This document shows positions 8,665 to 16,211 of a stretch of 64,000 nt of DNA, one piece after another. Position numbers and translations under genes: made by a program. Source of the stretch: JAENZQ01 sp964553505 (GTDB lineage Bacteria > Bacillota > Clostridia > Peptostreptococcales > JAAYPU01); assembly GCA_964553505.1 (NCBI GenBank), contig CAZKKX010000001.1:30276-94275 (forward strand), written 5' to 3'. The number at the start of each line of letters is the position of its first letter. Within the stretch, counting starts at the first letter, position 1. The notes under the pieces were generated by a model, which saw only the letters and a list, made by a program, of their open reading frames with translations, was not told the origin of the DNA and did not search any database.

Positions 8665-9252
8665 CTAATTTCCAAATATGCTTTTAATCAGACTCTCGAG
8701 GGCTTGAATCCCGTTATTTTTTTGATTATTAAATATTTCTGACTTCGGTCTGTCCTCAGGCCTTTCGCTTTTATCTTTTATTTCAAATTTTTTTAAAATA
8801 GTATAATTGGCAGAATTACTACTGTTTCCGGTCTCTTCAATTAAGATCTGATATTTACCAGGAATCAGTTTTTCCAATTGAAGCGTATAAAAACTAAATT
8901 CACCGGTTGTATTTACTTCCACCGGTCCGTATAGAATAACGTTATCAGATAATTCTTTTTCTTCTGTGCTTTCTGAGACAGTTATTGCCCCAGAAGAAAG
9001 CACAGTATGTATTTCTATATGATTTGTATCAACAATAGCATTGTCCGCATATAAAGTAAACCTAAAAGATTTTTCATTCTGGACCTTAACAGATATCAAC
9101 AATATATCTGAATAAATAACATTTTCAGTCGGGCTGATTACTTCCAGTACATCAATTTTTTGGGTTTTTAAAGTATCATTTGCAAATCCAACAAGGGTTG
9201 TTGAAGCAATCATTACAACAATTATTAATATATATGTAATAGACCTTCTCAT
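8665..9252 (-). CDS. Secreted protein of unknown function, first gene of the yycH-yycI unit
   Basis: The 195-residue product has a clear signal peptide (MRRSITYILIIVVMIASTTL, cleavage probably near VGFAN) and a predicted beta-rich domain with a PTENVIYSDILLISVKV stretch that resembles bacterial Ig-like or FixG-type extracellular folds. It ends in a polar tail. I do not recognise a named family. A strong AGGAGG ribosome site precedes the ATG. Its place 11 bp before yycH suggests a role outside the membrane connected with WalRK sensing, but that is inference from context only. Confidence 0.75.
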   Translation of the reverse strand: MRRSITYILIIVVMIASTTLVGFANDTLKTQKIDVLEVISPTENVIYSDILLISVKVQNEKSFRFTLYADNAIVDTNHIEIHTVLSSGAITVSESTEEKELSDNVILYGPVEVNTTGEFSFYTLQLEKLIPGKYQILIEETGNSSNSANYTILKKFEIKDKSERPEDRPKSEIFNNQKNNGIQALESLIKSIFGN

Positions 9253-9384
9253 AATCTTTTCCTCCTATCCCAGGCAGCTTAATTGAATTATATATAAGTT
9301 ATATTACAAACTAATTACAGACGTTTTAAAATATATTTACATTAACAGGATATTTTTTAATATCATTTCTTATATAATACAGTA

Positions 9385-9411
9385 ACACTTTTCTCTTATA
9401 TTCATAATATA
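9385..9411 (+). promoter_or_regulatory. Sigma-K-like promoter of the two-repeat hydrophobic micro-protein
   Basis: AC at 9385-9386, exactly 16 bp, then CATAATATA at 9403-9411. This fits the sigma-K consensus AC-N16-CATANNNTA (late mother cell). The expected transcription start is near 9418, 37 bp before the ATG. Such short motifs occur by chance in AT-rich DNA, so this stays a prediction. Confidence 0.5.
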
Positions 9412-9454
9412 TAATAAACTGTAAAAGTATACTATGCAAAATGGAGGGAAAGTT

Positions 9455-9664
9455 ATGAGTACTGAAAAACAAGGACTTCTTGGCGGATTAGGCGGTGACG
9501 ATACATCATTACTATTTTTTTTCTTGTTGCTTGTTGTTCTTTTCTGTAACGTTGATTTTTTCGACAAAATCGGTGGAATTGGCAATGCAATAGGAGATGG
9601 CGACACAAGTTTGTTGTTCTTCTTCTTATTATTGGTCGTTCTTTTCTGCAATTGCGGCTTTTAA
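9455..9664 (+). CDS. 69-residue hydrophobic protein made of two near-identical repeats, probably sporulation-linked
   Basis: I start at ATG 9455, because GGAGGG (9442-9447) lies 7-8 nt upstream and inside the longer frame. The protein is two copies of GD-D-TSLLFFFLLLVVLFCN joined by a glycine-rich linker (DKIGGIGNAIGDG), ending CNCGF. Each copy is about 15 hydrophobic residues, enough for one membrane helix, flanked by acidic residues and cysteine. It is a monocistronic unit with a sigma-K-like promoter and its own terminator. It recalls small hydrophobic spore-associated proteins of Bacillota, but I cannot assign a family. Confidence 0.7.
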   Translation: MSTEKQGLLGGLGGDDTSLLFFFLLLVVLFCNVDFFDKIGGIGNAIGDGDTSLLFFFLLLVVLFCNCGF

Positions 9665-9694
9665 AAAAAAGTTGTAATAAAAACATATTCAGAG

Positions 9695-9741
9695 TTTTAA
9701 GGGGCAGCCAGATGCTCCAAAACACTGGAAGTCCCTTAAAA
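9695..9741 (+). terminator. Terminator of the micro-protein gene
   Basis: TTTTAAGGG (9695-9703) pairs with CCCTTAAAA (9733-9741); a second CCAG/CTGG stem lies inside, and AAAAATCTTCTTTT follows. It isolates the micro-protein from the RNase HI gene. Confidence 0.7.
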
Positions 9742-9862
9742 AATCTTCTTTTGAAAAAATTTTAACCATCATTCCTTTTTATATGTTTTTACATTAATTT
9801 TTTTGTTATAATCAACTATATCGATCTTATTACAAAGATACAAAAGGACTGAAGGTGGGAAA

Positions 9863-10411
9863 ATGAATGTTGTAAAAATACATACCGATGGTGCCTGCTC
9901 AGGAAACCAGAACAAAGATAATGTTGGAGGCTGGGGTGCGCTTTTAGAATATGGTCCTCATTTAAAAGAAATTTATGGTGGAGAAATAAACACAACAAAC
10001 AATCGTATGGAAATGAAAGCTTTGTTAAAAGCTATGGAAGCCTTAAAAAAAGATGATCTGAACATATATGTCTTTTCTGATAGTTCATACCTTATGAATT
10101 GTTTCAGAGAAAAATGGTACGAAAAATGGTTGAAGAATAACTGGACAACCTCTAATAAAACTCCTGTGGAAAATCAAGATTTATGGGAGCAACTCATAAC
10201 GCATATAGAAAAACACCGTATCAACTTTTTCAGAATAAAAGGACATCTTAATCTGGACCATCCTAACACTGATATAAATAAATGGTATCAAAAATTTGTT
10301 AGTTGGAACGGAAATTTTTTCAACAAATCCGAGTTTGTTGAAATAGTTAAAATGAATCATCGTGCAGATGAATTAGCAAACAAAGGAATCTGTGAAAATA
10401 AGAAAATTTAA
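9863..10411 (+). CDS. rnhA: Ribonuclease HI
   Basis: This RNase H degrades the RNA strand of RNA-DNA hybrids, including primers and R-loops. Acidic catalytic residues are visible in IHTDGACSGN (near residue 8), NNRMEMKAL (E near 50), FSDSSYL (D near 72) and NHRADELANKG (D near 172). At 182 residues it is longer than E. coli RNase HI: about 35 extra residues sit between KGHL and HRADELA, as in a clostridial subfamily. It is transcribed alone, opposite to its right-hand neighbours. A GAAGGTGGG ribosome site precedes the ATG. Confidence 0.93.
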   Translation: MNVVKIHTDGACSGNQNKDNVGGWGALLEYGPHLKEIYGGEINTTNNRMEMKALLKAMEALKKDDLNIYVFSDSSYLMNCFREKWYEKWLKNNWTTSNKTPVENQDLWEQLITHIEKHRINFFRIKGHLNLDHPNTDINKWYQKFVSWNGNFFNKSEFVEIVKMNHRADELANKGICENKKI

Positions 10412-10413
10412 TC

Positions 10414-11505
10414 TTAATTTATAAAATTTTCATCTTTTAATATTTCTATTTTATTATTGCTTCCTATAACAACTCTTCCATTTGATAGCAACCCTGCCCA
10501 AACAATATCTTTTGTCAATTTTGTCTCTTCAATGGAAGAATTCTTAACAAAATACAGGGATCTGTCGCCATATAAAATTGTTTTACTTTTACTGGACTCT
10601 ATTCCTTTAATGCTTCCGGTAACTGATTCTGACAATATGATTTCATTATCTTTTCCCAACAGGATAATATTTGTCTTGCCTATTTCTGAAGAACATATAA
10701 CGAGACCTTTCTTAAAAAAACTGTATTCTGCCCTATCAGCTACTATCCGTTTTTCCCATACGGTTTCCTTCTTTTTATTCATCTTTATAATTCTTTTATC
10801 GCCAACACATATTAATTCACCATTTTCAACAAGAAATACTGCTGGAAAAATTTCATTTTCAAAAATTTTCCCACTTTCAACTTGACCGTGAATATCTGCA
10901 AATAATATATTAGATTTGATGCCTTTTTCATATGTAATTATTGATATTGCAACCGTATTTTCCAATGAATCTATTGAATAATCAACTATGCTGCCATCTT
11001 TAATTCCTTTTATGCTTCCTGTTTCCATGCCATTTTCATCAAAAAAAATCAAATTTTCTGTTCCATCTTTTTCTCTGACATGAAAACCTATATACCCCCC
11101 TCTACTATCTTGCTTAATACTTAGAATCTCTTGAGGAAAATATATTTCATTACAAATATCACCAGACAATTCAGCAATATAGGTTTTTTGTTTTTTTATA
11201 TCTGTTACAAAAATCATATTTCCCACTTTATTAAGCATTGTTTCTGAAAAATCTCCAGAAAAAGTATGGCGGTTAGTCTCATTTTCCATATGAATCGTCA
11301 ATTCATTATTTTCTAAAATAATAATATTGTTATTAATTAATGTATGTTTATAATCTGTTTTCTTCGTATTTATCGTCTTTTGAACTTCATAAGAATTTCC
11401 TTTGGAAAAATCTAAAACATAAAAGATTAATGTGCCTATTAATATAATAAATACGAAAAAAGATAAAAAAAATCTTTTTTTTGCTTTTTTCTTTCTCCTC
11501 TTCAT
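10414..11505 (-). CDS. Membrane-anchored beta-propeller-like protein (DUF5711-like)
   Basis: The protein of about 363 residues has a highly basic start (MKRRKKKAKKRF), one membrane span at about 13-32, and a long extracellular domain of repeated short beta-strands in the pattern seen in propeller folds. This resembles the clostridial family DUF5711, as far as I can judge by eye. No catalytic residues are recognisable. It lies 14 bp after the PAS-PP2C gene and both follow parB on the same strand. An ATG at 11505 is preferred over the TTG at 11511. Function is unknown. Confidence 0.65.
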   Translation of the reverse strand: MKRRKKKAKKRFFLSFFVFIILIGTLIFYVLDFSKGNSYEVQKTINTKKTDYKHTLINNNIIILENNELTIHMENETNRHTFSGDFSETMLNKVGNMIFVTDIKKQKTYIAELSGDICNEIYFPQEILSIKQDSRGGYIGFHVREKDGTENLIFFDENGMETGSIKGIKDGSIVDYSIDSLENTVAISIITYEKGIKSNILFADIHGQVESGKIFENEIFPAVFLVENGELICVGDKRIIKMNKKKETVWEKRIVADRAEYSFFKKGLVICSSEIGKTNIILLGKDNEIILSESVTGSIKGIESSKSKTILYGDRSLYFVKNSSIEETKLTKDIVWAGLLSNGRVVIGSNNKIEILKDENFIN

Positions 11506-11525
11506 GCCCAATCCGACCCTTTTCC

Positions 11526-12644
11526 TTATATTATTTCAACCAAAACCATGGCAATATCATCTTTTATATGTCCCGATGTAAAATCTTTAATTTCTCTAAA
11601 TATATTCGAAATAATATCTTCCCCAGATAGATGATTTTTAGTTTTTAATAATTTGTAAATTCGTTCAAACCCGAAGAATTGTGTTTTTTCATTATGTGCT
11701 TCAATAATACCATCGGTATAAAAAAATACTTTATCTCCTTTTTCTAATTTTACAGTAATGCTTTTATGTTTAAAGTTTTCAATAATCGAACAAATAGGAA
11801 ATCCATTTATATCTATTTCCTCAAGATTACCGTTATTTCGCATAATTACCGGGTAGCAATTGTGTCCGGCATTCACAAATGTTATTTCACGTGTCTTTTT
11901 ATTATAAACACCGTATAGAACAGTAAAATATGTTTCGGTGTCAATTTTTAACTCCTTATAATTTCTAACCAGATCATCGATGGTTTCTTCTACTTTTATT
12001 TTATTACTCTTTTTATTTCTCATTACTTGCCTTAAAAACATTGTAAACATCGAAGCACTGACACCATGTCCGGATACATCTGCAATATAAATACCAATAT
12101 GATCCTCGTCGATTTCAATAATATCGAATATATCGCCGCCTAAAAATTCACTCGGTTCATATTTTGCCGATACTTTCATACATCCACCGTATAATGCATT
12201 CTCGGGAATTATTTTGTTTTGCAATTGTTTTGCAAAGTTTAAATCTGTTTTCATTTTTGAATATTGTTCATATATTTTTCCTTCCATTTCTTTCTGTTCT
12301 GTAATATCTCTGAAGACTTCAACAGAATACACCTGATTTGTTTTTTCATTAAGTACCGGTGAGCTAACTACAGAATAAATACTTGGCCCCAGCTTCTCTT
12401 CTTTGCTATAAGATTTAAAGGATTCTAAGCTTTTTTTTGTTATACAATCCAAACATTTTTGAGTCTTGTTAATCGCTTCATAGCATTTTTTTCCTACTAA
12501 ATCTCCGAATATTTCTCGCATAATTTTATTCATAAAAACAACGTTGCCATTTTTATCTATAACACGAACCATATCCTGCATGTTTTCTAAAATATGTGTC
12601 ATAAAATAACACGAACTGATTTCATCTTTTAATAATGGATCCAT
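11526..12644 (-). CDS. PAS-domain PP2C (SpoIIE/RsbU-type) protein phosphatase
   Basis: Order of parts: PAS sensor domain (about 15-118, ending VEVFRDITEQKEMEG), a coiled linker, and a SpoIIE-type PP2C domain (about 150-372). The metal-binding motifs GGDIFD, ADVSGHG, FFYTDGIIEA and DDIAMV are all present, so it should be active. By family it resembles RsbP/RsbU, which dephosphorylate an RsbV-type antagonist and release a sigma factor. Such a module (rsbV-rsbW-sigB) lies at 32860-34407, making it a plausible target. Cysteines in KTQKCLDCITKK could bind a ligand. Confidence 0.88.
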   Translation of the reverse strand: MDPLLKDEISSCYFMTHILENMQDMVRVIDKNGNVVFMNKIMREIFGDLVGKKCYEAINKTQKCLDCITKKSLESFKSYSKEEKLGPSIYSVVSSPVLNEKTNQVYSVEVFRDITEQKEMEGKIYEQYSKMKTDLNFAKQLQNKIIPENALYGGCMKVSAKYEPSEFLGGDIFDIIEIDEDHIGIYIADVSGHGVSASMFTMFLRQVMRNKKSNKIKVEETIDDLVRNYKELKIDTETYFTVLYGVYNKKTREITFVNAGHNCYPVIMRNNGNLEEIDINGFPICSIIENFKHKSITVKLEKGDKVFFYTDGIIEAHNEKTQFFGFERIYKLLKTKNHLSGEDIISNIFREIKDFTSGHIKDDIAMVLVEII

Positions 12645-12751
12645 ATTATTCTCCTTCTCGCAGAGTAATTTGGCTTTTATGTATAATATTATATATTAAG
12701 TTCAAGGGTCTTTTCAATGTATAACTTAGTTCTGATTAATTTGAATAATAA

Positions 12752-12782
12752 AACAGCATCAATTTGTTTTGATAATGCTGTT
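12752..12782 (-). terminator. Terminator downstream of parB
   Basis: AACAGCAT (12752-12759) pairs with ATGCTGTT (12775-12782); on the minus strand TTATTATTC follows. It sits after the parS palindrome, so that palindrome lies in the parB 3' untranslated region. Confidence 0.65.
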
Positions 12783-12797
12783 GAAAATTTTAAGGAA

Positions 12798-12813
12798 TGT
12801 TTCACGTGAAACA
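12798..12813. promoter_or_regulatory. parS: parS centromere site 1, inside a 38-bp perfect palindrome
   Basis: A perfect match to the ParB target TGTTTCACGTGAAACA. The symmetry extends well past the 16-bp core: 12787-12824 is a perfect 38-bp palindrome, flanks ATTTTAAGGAA and TTCCTTAAAAT. It lies 20 bp after the parB stop codon. ParB nucleates on parS and slides as a CTP clamp to load the segregation machinery near the origin. Confidence 0.95.
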
Positions 12814-12832
12814 TTCCTTAAAATATTTATTT

Positions 12833-13699
12833 TTATCCTTTTTCTTTTGATGTAATAATATCTATCAATCTCTCCAGTTCTTCCATGCTATAATATTCTA
12901 TCTCTATCTTCCCTTTTTTTCTTCCTTGAGTGATACTAATTTTTGTCCCCAAAATTCTTTGTAAGTCTTTTTCGATACCGGTTATTTCCGGATCTTGATT
13001 TTTGGGGTTTCCACTCTTCCTTTTATTCTTCTTTTTATTTTGAACAGCCGCTTCAATTTGTCTTACCGAAAAACCCTTTGCAATAATCTCTTTCGCTAAA
13101 GCGTTCTGTGCTTTCTTGTCTTCAATATTAATTAAAGCTCGTGCATGTCCGCTGGATATTTTATTGTCTAATATCATCTCTTGAATACTATCAGAAAGCT
13201 TAAGCAATCTTAATGCATTCGAGATGTAAGGCCGGCTTTTCCCCACATTATTGGACACATCTTCCTGTGTCATGCCATATGTTTGGATCATATATTCAAA
13301 AGCTTTAGCCTCTTCGATGGCATTTAAATCTTCTCTTTGTAAATTCTCTATTATAGATACCAACATATGGTGCTTTCCGTCAATATCTTTAATGATGCAA
13401 GGAATCTCTTTGAGCTTTACTTTTCTGGCAGCACGCCATCTTCTTTCTCCTGCAATTATTTCATAACCCGTATTCGTAGGTTTAACCAAAATAGGTTGAA
13501 TAATACCGTGTTTTTTTATTGATTCAGATAATTCATCTATTTTTTCGGATTTAAAAATTTTCCTTGGTTGATTTTGATTAGGGTAGATTTTATTTATATC
13601 GATAAACATAATATCTTTATCACTGGTTTCATTGATTCTAATATCTGTAAATAATGCTTCAAGTCCTTTACCCAATGCTTTTCCTCTGTTTCCCGCCAT
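12833..13699 (-). CDS. parB: Chromosome-partitioning protein ParB (Spo0J)
   Basis: The 288-residue protein starts with the ParA-activating peptide MAGNRGKALGKGLEAL, followed by the CTPase/clamp domain with GERRWRAAR (about residue 85), ENLQREDLNAIEEA, a helix-turn-helix that reads parS (TQEDVSNNVGKSRPYISNALRLL), and a C-terminal dimerisation domain. It segregates the origin with ParA and SMC. The stop/start overlap with parA (TAATG) indicates coupled translation. Two perfect parS sites flank parA-parB. The basic linker (NKKKNKRKSG) is typical. Confidence 0.97.
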   Translation of the reverse strand: MAGNRGKALGKGLEALFTDIRINETSDKDIMFIDINKIYPNQNQPRKIFKSEKIDELSESIKKHGIIQPILVKPTNTGYEIIAGERRWRAARKVKLKEIPCIIKDIDGKHHMLVSIIENLQREDLNAIEEAKAFEYMIQTYGMTQEDVSNNVGKSRPYISNALRLLKLSDSIQEMILDNKISSGHARALINIEDKKAQNALAKEIIAKGFSVRQIEAAVQNKKKNKRKSGNPKNQDPEITGIEKDLQRILGTKISITQGRKKGKIEIEYYSMEELERLIDIITSKEKG

Positions 13700-14475
13700 T
13701 ACTGATTCTCTCCTTCAAGTTCTAAAAATTCATCAGCAAAATCCAGATAAGCTTCCGCACCTTTTGATTTTGGGTCATATTCAACAATAGGAAGTCCATA
13801 ACTGGGGGCCTCCGCAAGTCTTATATTTCTTGGAATAATAGTTGTATAGACTTTTTCTTTGAAATATCTTTTAACTTCATCAACGACCTGAATAGCCAGA
13901 TTTGTTCTTCCGTCAAACATACTGAGGATTACTCCCTGTATTTCAAGATTCGGGTTTAGGTTTCTTTTAACTAAATCCACTGTGCTCATCAGTTGGCTCA
14001 CGCCCTCCAATGCATAAAATTCACATTGAATAGGTATAAGAACACTGTCTACTGCTGTAAGTGAATTAATCGTCAATAAACCTAAAGAAGGAGGACAATC
14101 AATAAAAGTATAATCATAATTGAGCTTTATAGAATCAATCACCTTTTTAAGTCTTTTTTCTCTTGCTTCCATTTCTACTAACTCAATTTCTGCACCTGCT
14201 AACTTAACACTTGAAGGTAATATATCCAGATTATTTATACAAGTTGAAAGAACAGCTTCACTGGGGTGAAGAGTATCATTAATTAACACTTCATAAACAG
14301 ATAAATCAAGGTTCTTTTTATCAATACCTATCCCACTTGTTGTATTTCCTTGGGGGTCTATGTCAATTATAAGTACTTTTTTTCCTTTCGAAGCCAAACA
14401 AGCCCCTAAATTTATGTTCGTGGTTGTTTTTCCTACACCGCCTTTTTGATTAAAAATTGCAATAGCTTTACCCAA
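13699..14475 (-). CDS. parA: Chromosome-partitioning ATPase ParA (Soj)
   Basis: A deviant Walker-type ATPase of 258 residues: FNQKGGVGKTTT (P-loop with the signature lysine), DIDPQGN and the DCPPSLG motif. ParA drives origin movement and, in Bacillus, also controls DnaA. I start at the TTG at 14475, giving MGKAIAIFNQKGG; GAGGTG lies 6 nt before it, and the longer upstream frame has no matching family residues. It overlaps parB by one base. Confidence 0.95.
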   Translation of the reverse strand: MGKAIAIFNQKGGVGKTTTNINLGACLASKGKKVLIIDIDPQGNTTSGIGIDKKNLDLSVYEVLINDTLHPSEAVLSTCINNLDILPSSVKLAGAEIELVEMEAREKRLKKVIDSIKLNYDYTFIDCPPSLGLLTINSLTAVDSVLIPIQCEFYALEGVSQLMSTVDLVKRNLNPNLEIQGVILSMFDGRTNLAIQVVDEVKRYFKEKVYTTIIPRNIRLAEAPSYGLPIVEYDPKSKGAEAYLDFADEFLELEGENQ

Positions 14476-14557
14476 ACTTAACACCTCTTTTGCTATATTA
14501 TATAGGTATATACATATATTATAAAACATTATTTGGGTTTTTGCTCGTTTTTTTTAA

Positions 14558-14573
14558 TGTTTCACGTGAAACA
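14558..14573. promoter_or_regulatory. parS: parS centromere site 2
   Basis: A second perfect TGTTTCACGTGAAACA, 4 bp after the noc stop codon and upstream of parA. Unlike site 1 the symmetry ends with the core. ParB could also repress or insulate the parA promoter from here. Confidence 0.95.
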
Positions 14574-14577
14574 TCTC

Positions 14578-15399
14578 TTATGCTAAGGAAGATTCCTCAT
14601 TTTTTGATTCATTTTTTGGTATTTTTATTAATATCTCCATATAATGCCCATTGTCATTTTGAATATATTCCGCATTTTTTTCTACTTCTTTAATTGAGTT
14701 AAAAGCCTTTTTTAATGTATTGATATAAATATTATAATGTATACATTTTTTTATAGAAGACCTTTTTTGTTGATTGTTTATATTTTCTATTATGGATTCC
14801 ACTAATAGCTCCGTATCATATACATTTAGTTTTTTATCGATTATAACATTTGTCACATTCTTTATGTCAACACTCTCCGGAAGTTTTAATAAAGCACGTG
14901 CATGCCTTTCTGTAAACCCTTTGTCTACAAGTTGCCTTTGGATTGTTTTGGGTAAATTGAGAATTCGAATTTTGTTTGAAATGGTAGATTGATTCTTCCC
15001 TACTTTATCTGCTATTTCTTTCTGGGTTAATTTATACTCATCCATTAAATTTTTATAAGCTGCTGCTTCTTCTATAAAATTTAAGTTCTCTCTTTGTATA
15101 TTTTCTACTAATGACCATATAGCCATATCCTTCTCATCTATATCTTTTAGAATTACCGGAACTTTTTTCAAACCTGCAATTTTAGCTGCTCTTAATCTTC
15201 TTTCCCCTGCAATAAGGCAATATGTCGATTCAGTTAACTTCTTTGCAATTATTGGCTGCATTACACCCATTTTTTTAATTGAATTTGCTAAATCTAACAT
15301 TTCATTTTCGCTAAAATCTCTTCTCGGTTGATCTGGGTTCGGTAAAATTCTTTCTATGGATATATTCTGTATTTCATTCTTTTTTGAATTAAAAAACAT
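14578..15399 (-). CDS. noc: ParB-family protein, probable nucleoid occlusion factor Noc
   Basis: This 273-residue ParB homologue carries GERRLRAAK (the CTP-binding motif), ENIQRENLNFIEEA and a helix-turn-helix (TQKEIADKVGKNQSTISNK). It lies between rsmG and parA, which is exactly the position of noc in Bacillus. Noc blocks division over the nucleoid by binding its own sites and the membrane. The short N terminus (MFFNSKKNEIQN) could serve the membrane contact but is not the standard Noc sequence. A second ParB with parS specificity cannot be excluded. Confidence 0.82.
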   Translation of the reverse strand: MFFNSKKNEIQNISIERILPNPDQPRRDFSENEMLDLANSIKKMGVMQPIIAKKLTESTYCLIAGERRLRAAKIAGLKKVPVILKDIDEKDMAIWSLVENIQRENLNFIEEAAAYKNLMDEYKLTQKEIADKVGKNQSTISNKIRILNLPKTIQRQLVDKGFTERHARALLKLPESVDIKNVTNVIIDKKLNVYDTELLVESIIENINNQQKRSSIKKCIHYNIYINTLKKAFNSIKEVEKNAEYIQNDNGHYMEILIKIPKNESKNEESSLA

Positions 15400-15464
15400 T
15401 TTAACACCCCCGAATGCTTAATAATTCTATTTTCATTAAATGAATCCTTTAGTTTTCGTGCAAC

Positions 15465-15501
15465 AAAAAACCCCTTAAAGCGTCATTTTAAGGGGTTTTT
15501 T
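15465..15501 (-). terminator. Rho-independent terminator overlapping the rsmG 3' end
   Basis: A 15-bp perfect stem (15465-15479 with 15487-15501), 7-nt loop, with the T run inside the stem end on the minus strand. The upstream arm encodes the last residues (KNPLK) of RsmG, so coding and termination share the same bases. Confidence 0.9.
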
Positions 15502-16211
15502 AAGGGCATTCCTGCTTTTCTCGGATATTTTTGGGGTGTATGCTTAATTTTGTGTATATATATTATTTGGTGTTCTAAAGGGTAATCTGCAATACTGGAA
15601 GTGTACGATTGCTTTTCTATAACACCACCAAGAATCTCAATAGCATTATAACTTTCCACAATTTCTTGCTCAATATTCCTACTTTTATAAGCTGCAAAAT
15701 ATCCATTAATCTTAACAAAAGGCAGGCAATATTCACTTAAAACACTAAGTTTTGCAACTGCTCTGGATAAGCATAAATCGTACTTTTCTCTATGGTCTTT
15801 ATCTTTTCCAAGGTCCTCTGCTCTTCCGTGATACATTTTTACATTATTAATATTTAATTTTTTAGTAACTTTAGATAAAAATTGAATTCTTTTATTTAAA
15901 GAATCTAATAGAAAGAATCGCTTGTCTTCAAAAATAATACTTAAAGGAATACCGGGGAACCCTGCACCGGTACCAATATCGATAATATTATTTGAATCTT
16001 TCATTCTTGAAAAAGAAGCGCACATAACAGAATCTATAAAATGCTTTATTATAAATTCTTTTTCATCTGTAATTGATGTTAGATTAATATTCTTATTCTC
16101 TTCTAAAACCATATTTTGATAAAAAGATAGTTTTTCAATTTGTTGGGGTGTAACTAAAATATTTAATGTTTTCAGAGCGCTCCTGAGTAAGTTCATATGT
16201 TCCGAATTCAT
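15483..16211 (-). CDS. rsmG: 16S rRNA (guanine527-N7)-methyltransferase RsmG (GidB)
   Basis: A 242-residue SAM-dependent methyltransferase with the motif DIGTGAGFPGIPLSI (about 75), followed by LLDSLNKRIQFL and SRAVAKLSVL, all characteristic of RsmG. It methylates G527 of 16S rRNA; loss gives low-level streptomycin resistance in many bacteria. The ATG overlaps the mnmG stop by 4 bases, so the genes are coupled. The last codons form half of the terminator. Confidence 0.97.
   Translation of the reverse strand: MNSEHMNLLRSALKTLNILVTPQQIEKLSFYQNMVLEENKNINLTSITDEKEFIIKHFIDSVMCASFSRMKDSNNIIDIGTGAGFPGIPLSIIFEDKRFFLLDSLNKRIQFLSKVTKKLNINNVKMYHGRAEDLGKDKDHREKYDLCLSRAVAKLSVLSEYCLPFVKINGYFAAYKSRNIEQEIVESYNAIEILGGVIEKQSYTSSIADYPLEHQIIYIHKIKHTPQKYPRKAGMPLKNPLK

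Noticed and set aside
9863..10411. The 35-residue insertion in RNase HI as a novelty
   Set aside because: Longer RNase HI proteins with a KWY...WN segment occur in Clostridia as a known subgroup, so it is not unusual.
11881..11900. TATTTCACGTGTCT as a third parS site
   Set aside because: Only one half matches; several mismatches in the other half, and it lies in coding DNA.
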